A DNA stretch of 64,000 bases from CBDHCC01 sp965261015 (GTDB taxonomy: Bacteria > Pseudomonadota > Alphaproteobacteria > Sphingomonadales > Sphingomonadaceae): NCBI GenBank assembly GCA_965261015.1, contig CBDHCC010000002.1, positions 124,001-188,000 on the forward strand, read 5' to 3'. The notes under the pieces were generated by a model, which worked only from the letters and a program-made list of their open reading frames with translations, had not been told where the DNA came from and searched no databases. Shown piece after piece: positions 52,204 through 61,141 of this stretch; positions within the stretch are counted from its first letter, which is position 1, and each line of letters starts with the position of its first letter. Position numbers and translations under genes: made by a program.

Positions 52204-53412
52204 ATGACCGATCAGACCCCCACCGACTGGACCGCCACGGGAGAGGCGCAGTTGCCCGACGCCGTCGCACTCCGCCGCGCAATCCATGCGGAACCGGAGC
52301 TCGGCCTCCATTGCCCGCTCACGGCCGCCAAGGTGAAGGCCGCGCTCGCCGATCTGCCGCTCACGATCCACGAGGGCACGCGCACGACGGGCTTCGTCGC
52401 CGTGCTGAACGGGGGCGCTGGGGGCAACGGGCGCACCGTGCTGCTGCGCGGCGACCACGACGCGCTGCCGATGACGGAGGCCACGGGGCTGGACTACGCC
52501 TCGAGGATCCCGGGCGCGATGCACGCCTGCGGCCACGACGCGCACACCGCCATGCTGGTCGGCGCGGCCAAGGCGCTGTCCGCGCGCCGCGACGAGCTGC
52601 CCGGCACCGTGGTCTTCATGTTCCAGCCCGGCGAGGAGGGGCACCATGGCGCGCGCGAGATGATCGCGGACGGGCTGATCGATCGCGCGCGGCCGGACGG
52701 CGCGTTCGCCCTGCACGTCAGCCCCAACATGGGCGCCGGCACGGTGGTCACCCGCGCGGGACCGCTGCTGGCGTCGACCGACACCGTGCACATCACCGTG
52801 ACCGGGCGCGGCGGCCACGCGGCCATGCCGCACGAGAGCGTGGATCCGATCCCGGTGGCGTGCGAGATCGTGCTGGCGCTCAACACCATGATCGCGCGCA
52901 CCGTGCCGGTGGTTGATCCGGCCGTGCTGACCATGACTCAGATCCACGGGGGATCGTCCCACAACATCATTCCCAATGCAGTCGAGCTGATGGGCACGCT
53001 CCGCACCCTTTCGGAGGACACCCGCGCCAAGACCCGCGCCGCCGCGATCCGGATCGCGGAGCAGGTCGCCGCAGCCCATCGCTGCACCGCCCAGGCGCGG
53101 ATCGAGGAGGGGTATCCGGTGACGATGAACGATCCGCGCGCCGTGGCGGTGATGCGCGAGGCGACGGCGGCGGTCGGCGCCAACTGGGTTCCGATGGGCG
53201 CGCCGATGATGGGTGGCGAGGACTTCTCCTACGTCCTGCGCGACGTGCCCGGCGCGATGGCCTTCATCGGCGCGGCCCCGGCCGGCAGCGACCCGGCGAC
53301 CAATGCCGGCCTCCACAACACCGCCATGATGATCGACGAGAACGCGATGGCGACCGGCATCGCGCTCCACTGCGCGATGGCGGAGCGGTTCCTGGAGGCG
53401 GGTTGGGGGTGA
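52204..53412 (+). CDS. M20 family metallopeptidase / amidohydrolase
   Basis: This 402-residue zinc-dependent hydrolase resembles hippurate hydrolase and N-acyl-amino acid amidohydrolases. Motifs are RRAIHAEPELG, LLRGDHDALPMTEATG, MHACGHDAHTAML (metal Cys/His pair), FMFQPGEEGHHGAREM (catalytic Glu) and GGEDFSYVLRDVPGAM, with the dimerisation domain in between. There is no signal peptide. The TGA overlaps the GTG of a small lipoprotein gene. Confidence 0.95.
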   Translation: MTDQTPTDWTATGEAQLPDAVALRRAIHAEPELGLHCPLTAAKVKAALADLPLTIHEGTRTTGFVAVLNGGAGGNGRTVLLRGDHDALPMTEATGLDYASRIPGAMHACGHDAHTAMLVGAAKALSARRDELPGTVVFMFQPGEEGHHGAREMIADGLIDRARPDGAFALHVSPNMGAGTVVTRAGPLLASTDTVHITVTGRGGHAAMPHESVDPIPVACEIVLALNTMIARTVPVVDPAVLTMTQIHGGSSHNIIPNAVELMGTLRTLSEDTRAKTRAAAIRIAEQVAAAHRCTAQARIEEGYPVTMNDPRAVAVMREATAAVGANWVPMGAPMMGGEDFSYVLRDVPGAMAFIGAAPAGSDPATNAGLHNTAMMIDENAMATGIALHCAMAERFLEAGWG

Positions 53413-53936
53413 CGGCGCGTTTGCAGCGGAAGCCGCACCTGCCTCTCGCGCTGTCGACCCTGCTCGTGGCCGCTTGCTCGGGAGCGGGGCCGCCGACGGA
53501 GGAACCTTCATCCTCCGCAGAGCCAACCACCACTGCCGCGGCGCTGGGCCGGAATGAAGCGACAGGCGCACGGGACACCGATCGAGCGATCGCCCGCTCT
53601 GCCAACACCGCGTCGTCGCCCGACGGCACCCGGGTCGTCGAGTGCGATGTCCGAACGGGCGGCGCACGGTTCCACGAGCCCTGCCTCTTTCGCGCGGAAG
53701 AGGGCGGCTCCTTCAGCCTCGGCTCGACGGATCAGGTCGCGGGTGTGCTGTTTTCGTCCGACGATAAGGATTTCCCCGACATCGTCTCAGTGTCGGTGTC
53801 GATCGTCGCACCGGGCGAGGCGGAGGTGCGCGGTGTGACGAGTTTTGGCGTCAACTCGCGCTGGGGGCGGGCCATCCGCTCGGCGGAGGACCCGGCCTGC
53901 TGGGTCGGCGAGGGCTTCCGGATTTGCGCGCGGTGA
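53409..53936 (+). CDS. lipoprotein of unknown function
   Basis: The 175-residue product starts at a GTG overlapping the M20 stop (GTGA). It has a lipobox-like VAAC near residue 24, a Ser/Thr/Pro-rich segment, then a small beta-rich domain with four Cys (VVECDVRTGG, HEPCLF, DPACWVGEGFRICAR) that may form two disulfides. I recognise no family. Coupling to a cytoplasmic amidohydrolase is unexpected. Confidence 0.72.
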   Translation: MTARLQRKPHLPLALSTLLVAACSGAGPPTEEPSSSAEPTTTAAALGRNEATGARDTDRAIARSANTASSPDGTRVVECDVRTGGARFHEPCLFRAEEGGSFSLGSTDQVAGVLFSSDDKDFPDIVSVSVSIVAPGEAEVRGVTSFGVNSRWGRAIRSAEDPACWVGEGFRICAR

Positions 53937-53972
53937 GCGGGCGTCGTTGGGCCGCGCGGCACGGACGGCCGC

Positions 53973-56132
53973 TCAACCGGGTCGGTAGGCTCGCTCCACA
54001 TGCCCCTTGAGCTGTTCGCGCGTGAACCATACCGGTTTCACCCGCTCCGCCGCGAACAGCCGTGCCTGGTCCGCGTGGTGCGGTGAGTTCGGGCGGCTGA
54101 CCGCCGCGCCGAAGGGTTGGGCCGACCAGCTGCGGACCCGGCCCGCCGAGCTCCATTCGGCGAACATCACGAAACTGTCGCCGTGCTTCACCACCAGCCG
54201 GCCGTCGTCGGCCACGTCCCACAGGCTGGCGGCGCGCAGCACGTCGGGACCGCCCAGATAGGGCACGTCGACGTCCCCCACCCGCAGCCGCATGACGGTG
54301 CCGAGCGGCGGATCGAGACGACCGAAGTGCGTGAGGAGGTGCTCCGCCGCCTCGTCCAACGCCCGGCGCGGATCGGCCCGCTCCAATCCCTGATAATGCC
54401 ACTTGTTGCCCGCGCGCAGCAGCAGCGCCGCCAGCGCGTCCGCCGGGCCGCGCCCGTCGTAGTTCCAATCCCACCGCCGTAACACGGCCTGCGCATCCAC
54501 CAGTCGCCGGTCGCCCTTCGGGTCGAGGGTCATCAACGTGCGGAACCACGGCCCGGCCCAGGATCGCTTCGAAACGGCCGTGTCGTATTTGATCCGCGCC
54601 AGCTCCGCCCGGGTGATGGAACGGTCCGCGGTCATCAGTTCGAGCGCACGGGTCATACGGTTGGTGACGTTCGTCTCCACCCCCAGCAAAGGCGACCAGG
54701 CGGTCGGGTCCATCTCCGACCCAGGCCCGGCCGCGCGCCACGGCGTGTTGTTGGCGTTGATGAGGAAGCCGGACGGCGGGTCCACCAGCCGGGGCACGGC
54801 GGAATACGGCACGGTGCCGGGGGTGTAGGCGCGGCTAGTGTCGCCGGGCAGCACGCCGGCATAGTCGAAGCCGGGCCGCCGATTGGGAAAGGCCGCGTTG
54901 TAGATATAGGCGATCCGCCCCGTCGCGTCCGCGTAGAGGAAGTTCGTGGCCGGAATCGTCTGGCGCGCGATCACCGACTGCCACTCGTCCCAGTCCCGGG
55001 CCCGGGTCAGACGGTAATAGCTCTCAACCATTCCCATCCGGTCCTTGCCGCCGTAATTGATGGCGTAGGTGCCGCGATCGTTGGCGATCACCGGCCCCTG
55101 CGCGGCGCGGCGGATGGTGCGCGGCACCGGCAGCACGAAGGGACCCCAGAGCTTCACCGGCAGCCAGACCCGCCGGCTCTCCATCGTGCGCCAGGCACCG
55201 TCATAGCGATAGCGCTCGCCGTCGGTCGTCAGCTTGTACACGTCGATCAGGTCGGGGCGATTGACCGTGTTGGTCCAGCCCAGTCGCTCGTTGTGGCCCA
55301 AGAGCGGATAGGGCGTGCCGGGGAAGTTCGCGCCGGCGAAGTGCCAGCCGGTGCCCGACTGCACCACCAACTCGTACCAGGCGACCGGCCCCTTCCAGGG
55401 CTGGTGCGCGTTGGACACCAGGCGGGTGTAGCCGTCGGCGGTCCGCTTCGGTGCCACGACCCAGGCGTTGGACCCGTTCTCCGCCCGCTCCTCGGCGATC
55501 GGATCCACCGGCGAGGCGTCCAGCCCGGCGGGCGGCTCGCCCTCGGTCAACCGGCCTCCGCTTTCGTCGGGCAGCGGCTTGCCTTCGGTCAGCGCGCCGA
55601 GCGTCTTGTCCAGGCCGAAGAAGAAGGGGGAGCGCAGCACGAAGCCGGCGGCCACGTCACGGCCGTTCACCGGGAACAGCTTGGCCAGGGCGACCTCGTC
55701 CCCGTGCGTCTCCGCATAGCGGTTCAGGCCCGAGGCATAGCCGTCCAGCAGCGCGCGGACATCGGCGGGCTGGCGGTCATAGTCGCGCGCAACGGTGGCG
55801 CGGACGTTCAGAAGGTGCCCGGCATAGTCGCCAGCCGCGCCCTCGGACCCCGTGATCGCGCCCAGTCGGCCGCGCGTCAGCGCGAGCACCTGTTGCAGGG
55901 TCTCGAAGTCGTCCTCGGCCTGCGCCCAGGCGATCCCGTAGGCCACGTCCGGATCGGTGGCGCCGAAGATGTGCGGCACACCGAAATTGTCGCGGACGAT
56001 CTCCACATCGTAGGCGCGCGGCGGCGGCGGTGCGGCGCGGGTGGCGGCGATCGGCTCCCACACCGCCAGGGCGATCGCCGCGATCAGGAGGAGGACCAGG
56101 GCGCCCAGGCCGATCCGCTTGCGTGTGCTCAT
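53973..56132 (-). CDS. penicillin acylase family Ntn hydrolase
   Basis: This 719-residue precursor has an N-terminal membrane anchor or signal (IGLGALVLLLIAAIALAVW), an alpha-subunit part with VEIVRDNFGVPHIFGATDPDVAYGIAWAQAEDDFE, and the self-cleavage site at residues 220-221 (ENG/SNAWVVAPKRT), where Ser221 becomes the beta-chain nucleophile. Downstream are SNAHQPWKGPVAWYEL and the GHNERLGWTNTVNRPDLIDVY segment typical of the family. Members cleave acyl amides, including beta-lactams and N-acyl-homoserine lactones; the substrate is not readable. I chose the ATG at 56132 over one at 56174. Confidence 0.94.
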   Translation of the reverse strand: MSTRKRIGLGALVLLLIAAIALAVWEPIAATRAAPPPPRAYDVEIVRDNFGVPHIFGATDPDVAYGIAWAQAEDDFETLQQVLALTRGRLGAITGSEGAAGDYAGHLLNVRATVARDYDRQPADVRALLDGYASGLNRYAETHGDEVALAKLFPVNGRDVAAGFVLRSPFFFGLDKTLGALTEGKPLPDESGGRLTEGEPPAGLDASPVDPIAEERAENGSNAWVVAPKRTADGYTRLVSNAHQPWKGPVAWYELVVQSGTGWHFAGANFPGTPYPLLGHNERLGWTNTVNRPDLIDVYKLTTDGERYRYDGAWRTMESRRVWLPVKLWGPFVLPVPRTIRRAAQGPVIANDRGTYAINYGGKDRMGMVESYYRLTRARDWDEWQSVIARQTIPATNFLYADATGRIAYIYNAAFPNRRPGFDYAGVLPGDTSRAYTPGTVPYSAVPRLVDPPSGFLINANNTPWRAAGPGSEMDPTAWSPLLGVETNVTNRMTRALELMTADRSITRAELARIKYDTAVSKRSWAGPWFRTLMTLDPKGDRRLVDAQAVLRRWDWNYDGRGPADALAALLLRAGNKWHYQGLERADPRRALDEAAEHLLTHFGRLDPPLGTVMRLRVGDVDVPYLGGPDVLRAASLWDVADDGRLVVKHGDSFVMFAEWSSAGRVRSWSAQPFGAAVSRPNSPHHADQARLFAAERVKPVWFTREQLKGHVERAYRPG

Positions 56133-56246
56133 CGCCCGTCTGTGCCGCGCTGTGGCCGCACGGGCAACCATCACCGCGCCCCGAAGAGCGGGAGACCTCC
56201 GCCGCCCCGTGCGTTGACAGGCCGATCACGCCATGAGGAGAGCCAC

Positions 56247-56468
56247 ATGACCACCCCCCAAGCCGTCGCCACCCGCCAGCGGGAGATGGCCGTCGAGCAC
56301 GTCCTGTTTCAGGTTATCGAACATCTCGAGGGTCAGCACCCCGGCCTGCTCGACGCCATCGAGGGCAGCCTCGACCATCTGGGCGATCCGGCCGACGACG
56401 ACACCAAGGACGATGAGGCGGTGCGCGACATCGTCCGCAAGATGGTGCGGAGCGCGCGCGATCGCTGA
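56247..56468 (+). CDS. small acidic helical protein, unknown
   Basis: The 73-residue protein (MTTPQAVATRQREMAVEHVLFQVIEHLEGQ at the start is split by no stop) is helical, with an Asp-rich middle (GDPADDDTKDDE) and a basic end. TGAGGAGAG lies just before the ATG, a strong ribosome-binding site. It overlaps the only canonical start available for the ABC1 kinase that follows, so the two are probably co-transcribed. I recognise no family. Confidence 0.7.
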   Translation: MTTPQAVATRQREMAVEHVLFQVIEHLEGQHPGLLDAIEGSLDHLGDPADDDTKDDEAVRDIVRKMVRSARDR

Positions 56469-57780
56469 TCGGGATCGGGGCCGGGCGGTCCCGTCCGGCC
56501 GCCTGTCGCGGCTCGCCCGCTTCGGCGGTCTCGGCGCGCGGGTCGCCGGCGGCGTTCTGGCCGAGGGATCCCGGCGTGCCGCGAGCGGACAGCGGCCGCG
56601 ACTGGGCGACCTGCTGCTGACGCCTGCCAACGCGCGTCGCGTGACGGACCAGCTGTCCACCCTGCGCGGCGCGGCGATGAAGCTGGGGCAACTCGTCAGC
56701 ATGGACGCGGGCGACGTGCTTCCCGCCGAACTGTCCGAGATCCTGGGCCAGTTACGCGCCGATGCCCGGCCGATGCCGCGCGCCCAGTTGCTGGCGCAGC
56801 TTGAGAGCGCGTGGGGAGCGGATTGGCGCGCCCGCGTGCCGCGCTTCGACATGGCACCGATCGCGGCGGCATCGATCGGACAGGTGCACCACGCGCACGC
56901 CGCCGATGGGCGGGACCTGGCGGTGAAGGTGCAATATCCCGGCGTCGCCGCCTCCATCGACAGCGACGTCGAGAATGTGGCGACCCTGCTGCGGATCAGC
57001 GGCCTGGTGCCCAAGGCGCTCGACATCACTCCTCTGCTGTCCGAGGCCAAGCGCCAGTTGCACGAGGAGGCGGATTACGCGCGTGAGGCGGCGATGCTGA
57101 CCGCCTATGCCGAGCGCCTGGCCGGCGACGACCGCTTCCTGGTGCCCGCCGCGCACACGGACCTGACGGCAGGCGCGGTGCTGGCGATGGACTACGCCCC
57201 CGGCGCACTCCTCGACACGCTCGCGGACGCGCCGCAGCACGAACGAGACCGCGTGGCCGGTACGTTGGTGGAGCTGGCCGCGCGTGAGCTGTGGGAGTGG
57301 GGCTGGATGCAGACCGATCCGAACCTGGCGAACACCCTGGTGAACCGCGACTTGGGCCGGATCGTGCTGCTCGACTTCGGTGCGACCCAGCCGATCGGCA
57401 CAGACACCCAGACGCTCTACCGCGACCTGGCGCGCGCCGTGCTGGACCGGGACCGGGCGGGCGTGGAGCGCGGGCTGGAGGCGATGGGCCTGCTGGACGC
57501 ACGAACGTTGCCCACGCATCGGGCCGCCGTGCTGAACCTGGCGACCGTGGCGATGACGGAACTCCACGCCCATCCGCTGTTCGACTTTGGCGACGGGTCG
57601 CTGGTGCGGCGGCTGCGCGAGGACGGGATCGCGATCGCCGGCGACCGCGACGCGTGGCGTCTGCCACCCACCGCCACCCTGTTCGTCCAGCGAAAGGTCA
57701 GCGGCACAGCGCTGATGGCGAGCCGGCTGAAGGCGAAAGTGGACGTGCTGGGCACGTTGCATCGCTTTGTCGCGGCGTAG
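56413..57780 (+). CDS. ABC1/AarF (UbiB-like) atypical kinase family protein
   Basis: The protein has the ABC1 kinase hallmarks: AAMKLGQLVSMDAGDVLP (KxGQ motif), IAAASIGQVHHAHAADG with the Ala-rich loop, LAVKVQYPG with the Lys, EADYAREAAMLTAYAE, and QTDPNLANTLVN with VLLDFGATQ (metal Asp). UbiB-type members support ubiquinone synthesis or lipid handling as ATPases. The conserved region starts PSGRLSRLARFGGL, just downstream of the upstream gene's stop. The ATG at 56413 gives 455 residues but overlaps the small gene by 56 bases with a poorly conserved leader, so a non-canonical start near 56460 is possible. Confidence 0.88.
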   Translation: MRRCATSSARWCGARAIADRDRGRAVPSGRLSRLARFGGLGARVAGGVLAEGSRRAASGQRPRLGDLLLTPANARRVTDQLSTLRGAAMKLGQLVSMDAGDVLPAELSEILGQLRADARPMPRAQLLAQLESAWGADWRARVPRFDMAPIAAASIGQVHHAHAADGRDLAVKVQYPGVAASIDSDVENVATLLRISGLVPKALDITPLLSEAKRQLHEEADYAREAAMLTAYAERLAGDDRFLVPAAHTDLTAGAVLAMDYAPGALLDTLADAPQHERDRVAGTLVELAARELWEWGWMQTDPNLANTLVNRDLGRIVLLDFGATQPIGTDTQTLYRDLARAVLDRDRAGVERGLEAMGLLDARTLPTHRAAVLNLATVAMTELHAHPLFDFGDGSLVRRLREDGIAIAGDRDAWRLPPTATLFVQRKVSGTALMASRLKAKVDVLGTLHRFVAA

Positions 57781-57809
57781 CCCCTCCCCTCCTGTATGGA
57801 AGGGAGGGG
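57781..57809. terminator. 12-bp hairpin after the ABC1 kinase gene
   Basis: CCCCTCCCCTCC at 57781-57792 pairs with GGAAGGGAGGGG at 57798-57809 with one mismatch and a 5-base loop. It begins directly after the kinase stop and lies 22 bases beyond the stop of the convergent gene that ends at 57832, so it may serve both. Confidence 0.65.
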
Positions 57810-57831
57810 CGATCGCCCCCCCCTAATCGGT

Positions 57832-58317
57832 TCACCCAGCCATGATCGTCTGGGCGATCTCCGTATGCTCCTCGTCGGCGCGTTTCGCCTCTTGCATCAT
57901 CTGACCCATCTTCTCGGCCATGCTGCTCATGCCAAGCTGCTCGCCATAGGCGTGCATGGTGCCGAAGGCCGCTATCCAATAGTGGAGCTCCAGCTGCCTC
58001 GCCGAGATGATGCCCAAGTCACGGGAGTAATCGTCCTTGGCCCCCGACCGGATGCGACGTGCGATCTCGCCATGCGCCTGGATGATCGGGTTGTCGTCGG
58101 CACCCGCGTCCCCGTCGCCGGCCACTTCCTCTAGCGCGGCATCCATGTTGTCGGCCCACTGTTTGGACGTCCGCTTGCCTTGCTCCAGCGCCTGCTTCAA
58201 CTTCGGATGCGAGGCGTCCTTGATGATGTCGTCGATATACTCGGCCGCGATGCGGCTGCCCGCCTTCTGCGCGCCCAGACCCTGCTTCACCAGGTGCTTC
58301 AGTTCTTGATCGGCCAT
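57832..58317 (-). CDS. DUF892 family ferritin-like protein (YciE/YciF type)
   Basis: The 161-residue four-helix protein begins MADQELKHLVKQGLGAQKAGSRIAAEYIDDI. It has HPKLKQALEQGKRTSKQW, IQAHGEIARRI and the closing helices QLELHYWIAAFGTMHAYGEQLG with Glu/His/Tyr residues suited to a di-iron site. Family members are stress-induced and of unsettled function. GGAGG six bases before the ATG supports independent initiation. The upstream acyl-CoA ligase frame nevertheless runs into it without a stop, so it can also be made as the C-terminal part of a fusion. Confidence 0.85.
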   Translation of the reverse strand: MADQELKHLVKQGLGAQKAGSRIAAEYIDDIIKDASHPKLKQALEQGKRTSKQWADNMDAALEEVAGDGDAGADDNPIIQAHGEIARRIRSGAKDDYSRDLGIISARQLELHYWIAAFGTMHAYGEQLGMSSMAEKMGQMMQEAKRADEEHTEIAQTIMAG

Positions 58318-59910
58318 GTTCGTCCTCCATGCTCGCCGTGATTGGCGATCATGGGGAGAACGGCGCTTACCCCTTGTGGTTGCACCGTTTTCCCACATTG
58401 TGCGAAGCTCGCGCTTGAGCACCTTGCCGATCTCCGAACGCGGCAGAGCGTCCACCGCGATCACCTCGCTCAGCCGCTGTGTCTTGCCCAGGCGCGCATT
58501 GGCGCGCTCCCGCACCGCCTCCGCCTCGCCTCCGTTCAGGACCACGAAAGCGACCGGCGTCTCGCCCCAGCGATCCGACGGCACGCCGATCACGGACGCC
58601 TCCACGACGCCCTCGTCCGTCGTCAGCGCCGCCTCCATGTCGGCGGGATAGAGGTTGAAGCCGCCCGAGATGATGACGTCCTTCACCCGGTCCGTCAGCG
58701 TCAGGAAGCCGTCCGCGTCGAAGCGCCCGACATCGCCGTGGCGGATGAAGGCGTTGCCCTCGACATCGTGCCACAGCGTCTCGGCCGTCTTGTCGGGCCG
58801 GCCGTGATAGCCGCTCATCATCACCCCCGACCGGCCGACCACCTCGCCCGCCTCGCCAACCGGCACCTCGCGGCCGTCGGCGTCGATCAGGCGGAAGTCG
58901 TGGCCGGGCGCCGGGCGGCCGACGGTGGCGAGCTTGTCCGGGAACTCGTCGGCGATCAGGATGGTGGAGCCGCCCCCCTCCGTCATGCCGTAATATTCGA
59001 TCAGCTTGCCCGGCCAGCGGTCCAGCACCTGCCGCTTCAGCGCGGCCGCGAAGGGCGCGGAGGTCGAAGTCTTGTAGCGAAAGGCTGACAGGTCGCGCGT
59101 GTCGAACGTGGGCTCGTCCATCAGCCGGCGGTACTGCACGGGCACCAGCATCGTATGAGTGGCGCGCGTGCCCTCCGCCAGATCCAGATAGGCGGCGGCG
59201 TCGAACCTGGGCAGCAGCGCCACCGTGCCACCCCAGCTCAAGGTCGGCAGCAGGGCGACCAGCGTGGTGTTGGAATAGAGCGGCGTGGCGATCAGGGTCA
59301 CGGCGTCGGCGAAGCCCACCCGCTCCGCGATCACCTGCTGCCGCCAGCGCATCCGCTGCGACTGGACGATGCCCTTGGGCACGCCCGTGGTGCCCGACGA
59401 GTAGATGATGTTGAAGGCGGCGTCCGGGTCCGGATCCACCGGCGTCGGCACCGCGCCCTCGTCTGCCAGCCAGTCGGACCAGCCGGTCGCGTGCCCGCCG
59501 TCGTCCAGCGCCATGCGGGGGGCGGCGACCGGGCCCACGTCGGCCGCGGCATCCACCGCCAGCAGCCCCGCGCCGGAGTCCGCCACCATCGCCGCCAACT
59601 GCTCCGACGTGCCGCTCGGCGCCAGCGGCACGGCCGCGCAACCGGCGCGCACCGCGGCGAGGTAGAGGACGACATAGCGCTCGCTCGCCGCCGCGCAGAT
59701 CGCCACCGCACCGCCGGGCCGCGCTCCGTCGCGCTGAAGGGCGGCGGCGGCGCGGTCGATCAGCCGGTCGAGTTCGGCGTAGGTGAGGGTGCGGCCCTGG
59801 CACACCACGGCCAATTTGTCCGGCTGGTCGCGCGCGTGGGCGCGGATGAGCGCGGGCACGGAACCAAAGGACTGGGCGAGCTGGTCGGCGGCGGTGGTCA
59901 TGGGTCGCAT
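57832..59910 (-). CDS. acyl-CoA ligase (AMP-binding) whose frame continues into the DUF892 domain
   Basis: Residues 1 to about 505 form an ANL-superfamily ligase that activates a carboxylic acid as acyl-AMP and then acyl-CoA. Motifs are IIYSSGTTGVPKG (P-loop) near residue 170, YYGMTEGGG, GDVGRFDADGFLTLTDRVKDV, SGGFNLYPADME and the catalytic Lys in EIGKVLKRELRTMW near residue 500. Such ligases normally stop here. In this gene no stop codon occurs for the next 78 bases, and the same frame enters the DUF892 gene, giving a 692-residue open frame. The linker is basic and not conserved-looking. Two in-frame ATGs (59910, 59901) are possible starts. Confidence 0.85.
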   Translation of the reverse strand: MRPMTTAADQLAQSFGSVPALIRAHARDQPDKLAVVCQGRTLTYAELDRLIDRAAAALQRDGARPGGAVAICAAASERYVVLYLAAVRAGCAAVPLAPSGTSEQLAAMVADSGAGLLAVDAAADVGPVAAPRMALDDGGHATGWSDWLADEGAVPTPVDPDPDAAFNIIYSSGTTGVPKGIVQSQRMRWRQQVIAERVGFADAVTLIATPLYSNTTLVALLPTLSWGGTVALLPRFDAAAYLDLAEGTRATHTMLVPVQYRRLMDEPTFDTRDLSAFRYKTSTSAPFAAALKRQVLDRWPGKLIEYYGMTEGGGSTILIADEFPDKLATVGRPAPGHDFRLIDADGREVPVGEAGEVVGRSGVMMSGYHGRPDKTAETLWHDVEGNAFIRHGDVGRFDADGFLTLTDRVKDVIISGGFNLYPADMEAALTTDEGVVEASVIGVPSDRWGETPVAFVVLNGGEAEAVRERANARLGKTQRLSEVIAVDALPRSEIGKVLKRELRTMWENGATTRGKRRSPHDRQSRRAWRTNMADQELKHLVKQGLGAQKAGSRIAAEYIDDIIKDASHPKLKQALEQGKRTSKQWADNMDAALEEVAGDGDAGADDNPIIQAHGEIARRIRSGAKDDYSRDLGIISARQLELHYWIAAFGTMHAYGEQLGMSSMAEKMGQMMQEAKRADEEHTEIAQTIMAG
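58324..58328 (-). promoter_or_regulatory. GGAGG ribosome-binding site of the DUF892 gene
   Basis: A perfect GGAGG lies six bases before the DUF892 ATG, inside the open frame continuing from the ligase. It argues that DUF892 is or was a separate gene. Confidence 0.7.
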
Positions 59911-59976
59911 CGTGCCGCCCCGCCCCTCGGCTTGTCCAGGGTGTGCTTGATGGGAATCCTACCACCCTACTTCCGT

Positions 59977-60053
59977 TCATCCTGAGCCTGTCGAAGGATG
60001 CGGCCCCTCGCAACGCACTCTGTCACCTACATCCTTCGACAGGCTCAGGATGA
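59977..60053. repeat. REP-like inverted repeat, 24-bp arms
   Basis: The arms at 59977-60000 and 60030-60053 are perfect reverse complements separated by 29 bases. Each contains CCTTCGACAGGCTCAGGATG or its complement, a palindromic unit that I recall being widespread in intergenic regions of sphingomonad genomes. It lies between divergent starts, so it is not a terminator. Confidence 0.8.
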
Positions 60054-60128
60054 GCGGGGGTGGGGGAACGTGGGGAGCAAGATAGCGCCCCTCGCCATAC
60101 TACCACCCTACCCCTACACCCCACCCGC

Positions 60129-61085
60129 ATGACCACCGCGATCATCGGGGCCGGCATGGCCGGGTTGGCCTGCGCCGAGGCGCTGGCCGAGCGGGGCCGG
60201 GCGGTGCGCCTGTTCGACAAGGGGCGCGGGCCGGGCGGGCGGATGAGCACGCGGCGGGTGGAGGTCGATGGCACCACCCTCTCCTTCGACCATGGCGCGC
60301 AATACGCCACCGCCCGTGACCCGGCGTTCGTGGCGCGGATGGAGCGGTGGGAGGCGGCCGGCGTCGCCGCGCGCTGGCCGGCGGCGGGGCCGGACGCCTG
60401 GGTGGGCACGCCGGGCATGAACGCGATAGTCAAGGCGATGGCGGCGGACCACCCGGTGCGCTGGGGCACGCGGGTGGAGGGCCTGGAGCGCACCGCCGAT
60501 GGCTGGCGGCTGATCGGCGAGGGGCTGGATGAGCCGGGCTTCGACGCGGTCGTGATCGCCGTGCCGGCCGAGCAGGTGATCGCCCTCGCCCGCCCCCACG
60601 CGCCCGCGCTGTCGGAGCGGGCGGAGGCGTCGCGCTCGCAGCCCTGCTGGACCGTCATGGTGGCGTTCGCCGAGGCGGTGGGCGGGCCGGACATCCGGCG
60701 GCCGGGGGCGGGGCTGGTGGAGGGCGGCCCGCTCGGCTGGGCGGCGCGCGACTCCGCCAAGCCGGGGCGGTCGGCCGAGGCGGACTGCTGGGTGCTGCAG
60801 GCGACGCCGGCCTGGTCCACCACCCACCTGGAGGCCGAGCGCGAGGCCATCGTCCCCGCCCTCCTCACCGCCCTGGCGGAGTCCGGCGCGGCCCCCCTCC
60901 CCCAGCCCCTCACCGCCACCGCCCACCGCTGGCGCTACGCCCGAGCCGACACCACCGCCGCCCCCACTGAACAATGTGTCTTGCTTCGCAACCTGTCCCT
61001 GGGCGCTTGCGGGGACTGGCTCAGCGGCCCCCGGGTGGAGAGCGCGTGGCTGTCGGGGCGGGCGTTGGGGGAGCGGGTGGGGTGA
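60129..61085 (+). CDS. FAD-dependent oxidoreductase (renalase-like)
   Basis: The 318-residue protein begins MTTAIIGAGMAGLACAEALAERG (dinucleotide-binding GxGxxG) and continues RLFDKGRGPGGRMSTRR, SFDHGAQYATARDPAF and VGTPGMNAIVKAMA. It ends in LGACGDWLSGPRVESAWLSGRALGERV, the FAD-closing motif. This is the bacterial renalase-like group, whose studied members oxidise isomeric dihydro forms of NAD(P)H; the activity here is inferred. I chose the ATG at 60129 because the FAD motif starts right after it. The REP-like element lies just upstream. Confidence 0.9.
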   Translation: MTTAIIGAGMAGLACAEALAERGRAVRLFDKGRGPGGRMSTRRVEVDGTTLSFDHGAQYATARDPAFVARMERWEAAGVAARWPAAGPDAWVGTPGMNAIVKAMAADHPVRWGTRVEGLERTADGWRLIGEGLDEPGFDAVVIAVPAEQVIALARPHAPALSERAEASRSQPCWTVMVAFAEAVGGPDIRRPGAGLVEGGPLGWAARDSAKPGRSAEADCWVLQATPAWSTTHLEAEREAIVPALLTALAESGAAPLPQPLTATAHRWRYARADTTAAPTEQCVLLRNLSLGACGDWLSGPRVESAWLSGRALGERVG

Positions 61086-61141
61086 CACCGGACATGAGCT
61101 GCTGCATCACTTGTGTTCGCAGACACTGAGGGGATTAATAA

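Noticed and set aside
59977..60053. Rho-independent terminator
   Set aside because: The hairpin lies between two divergent gene starts, not after a gene, and its loop is 29 bases.
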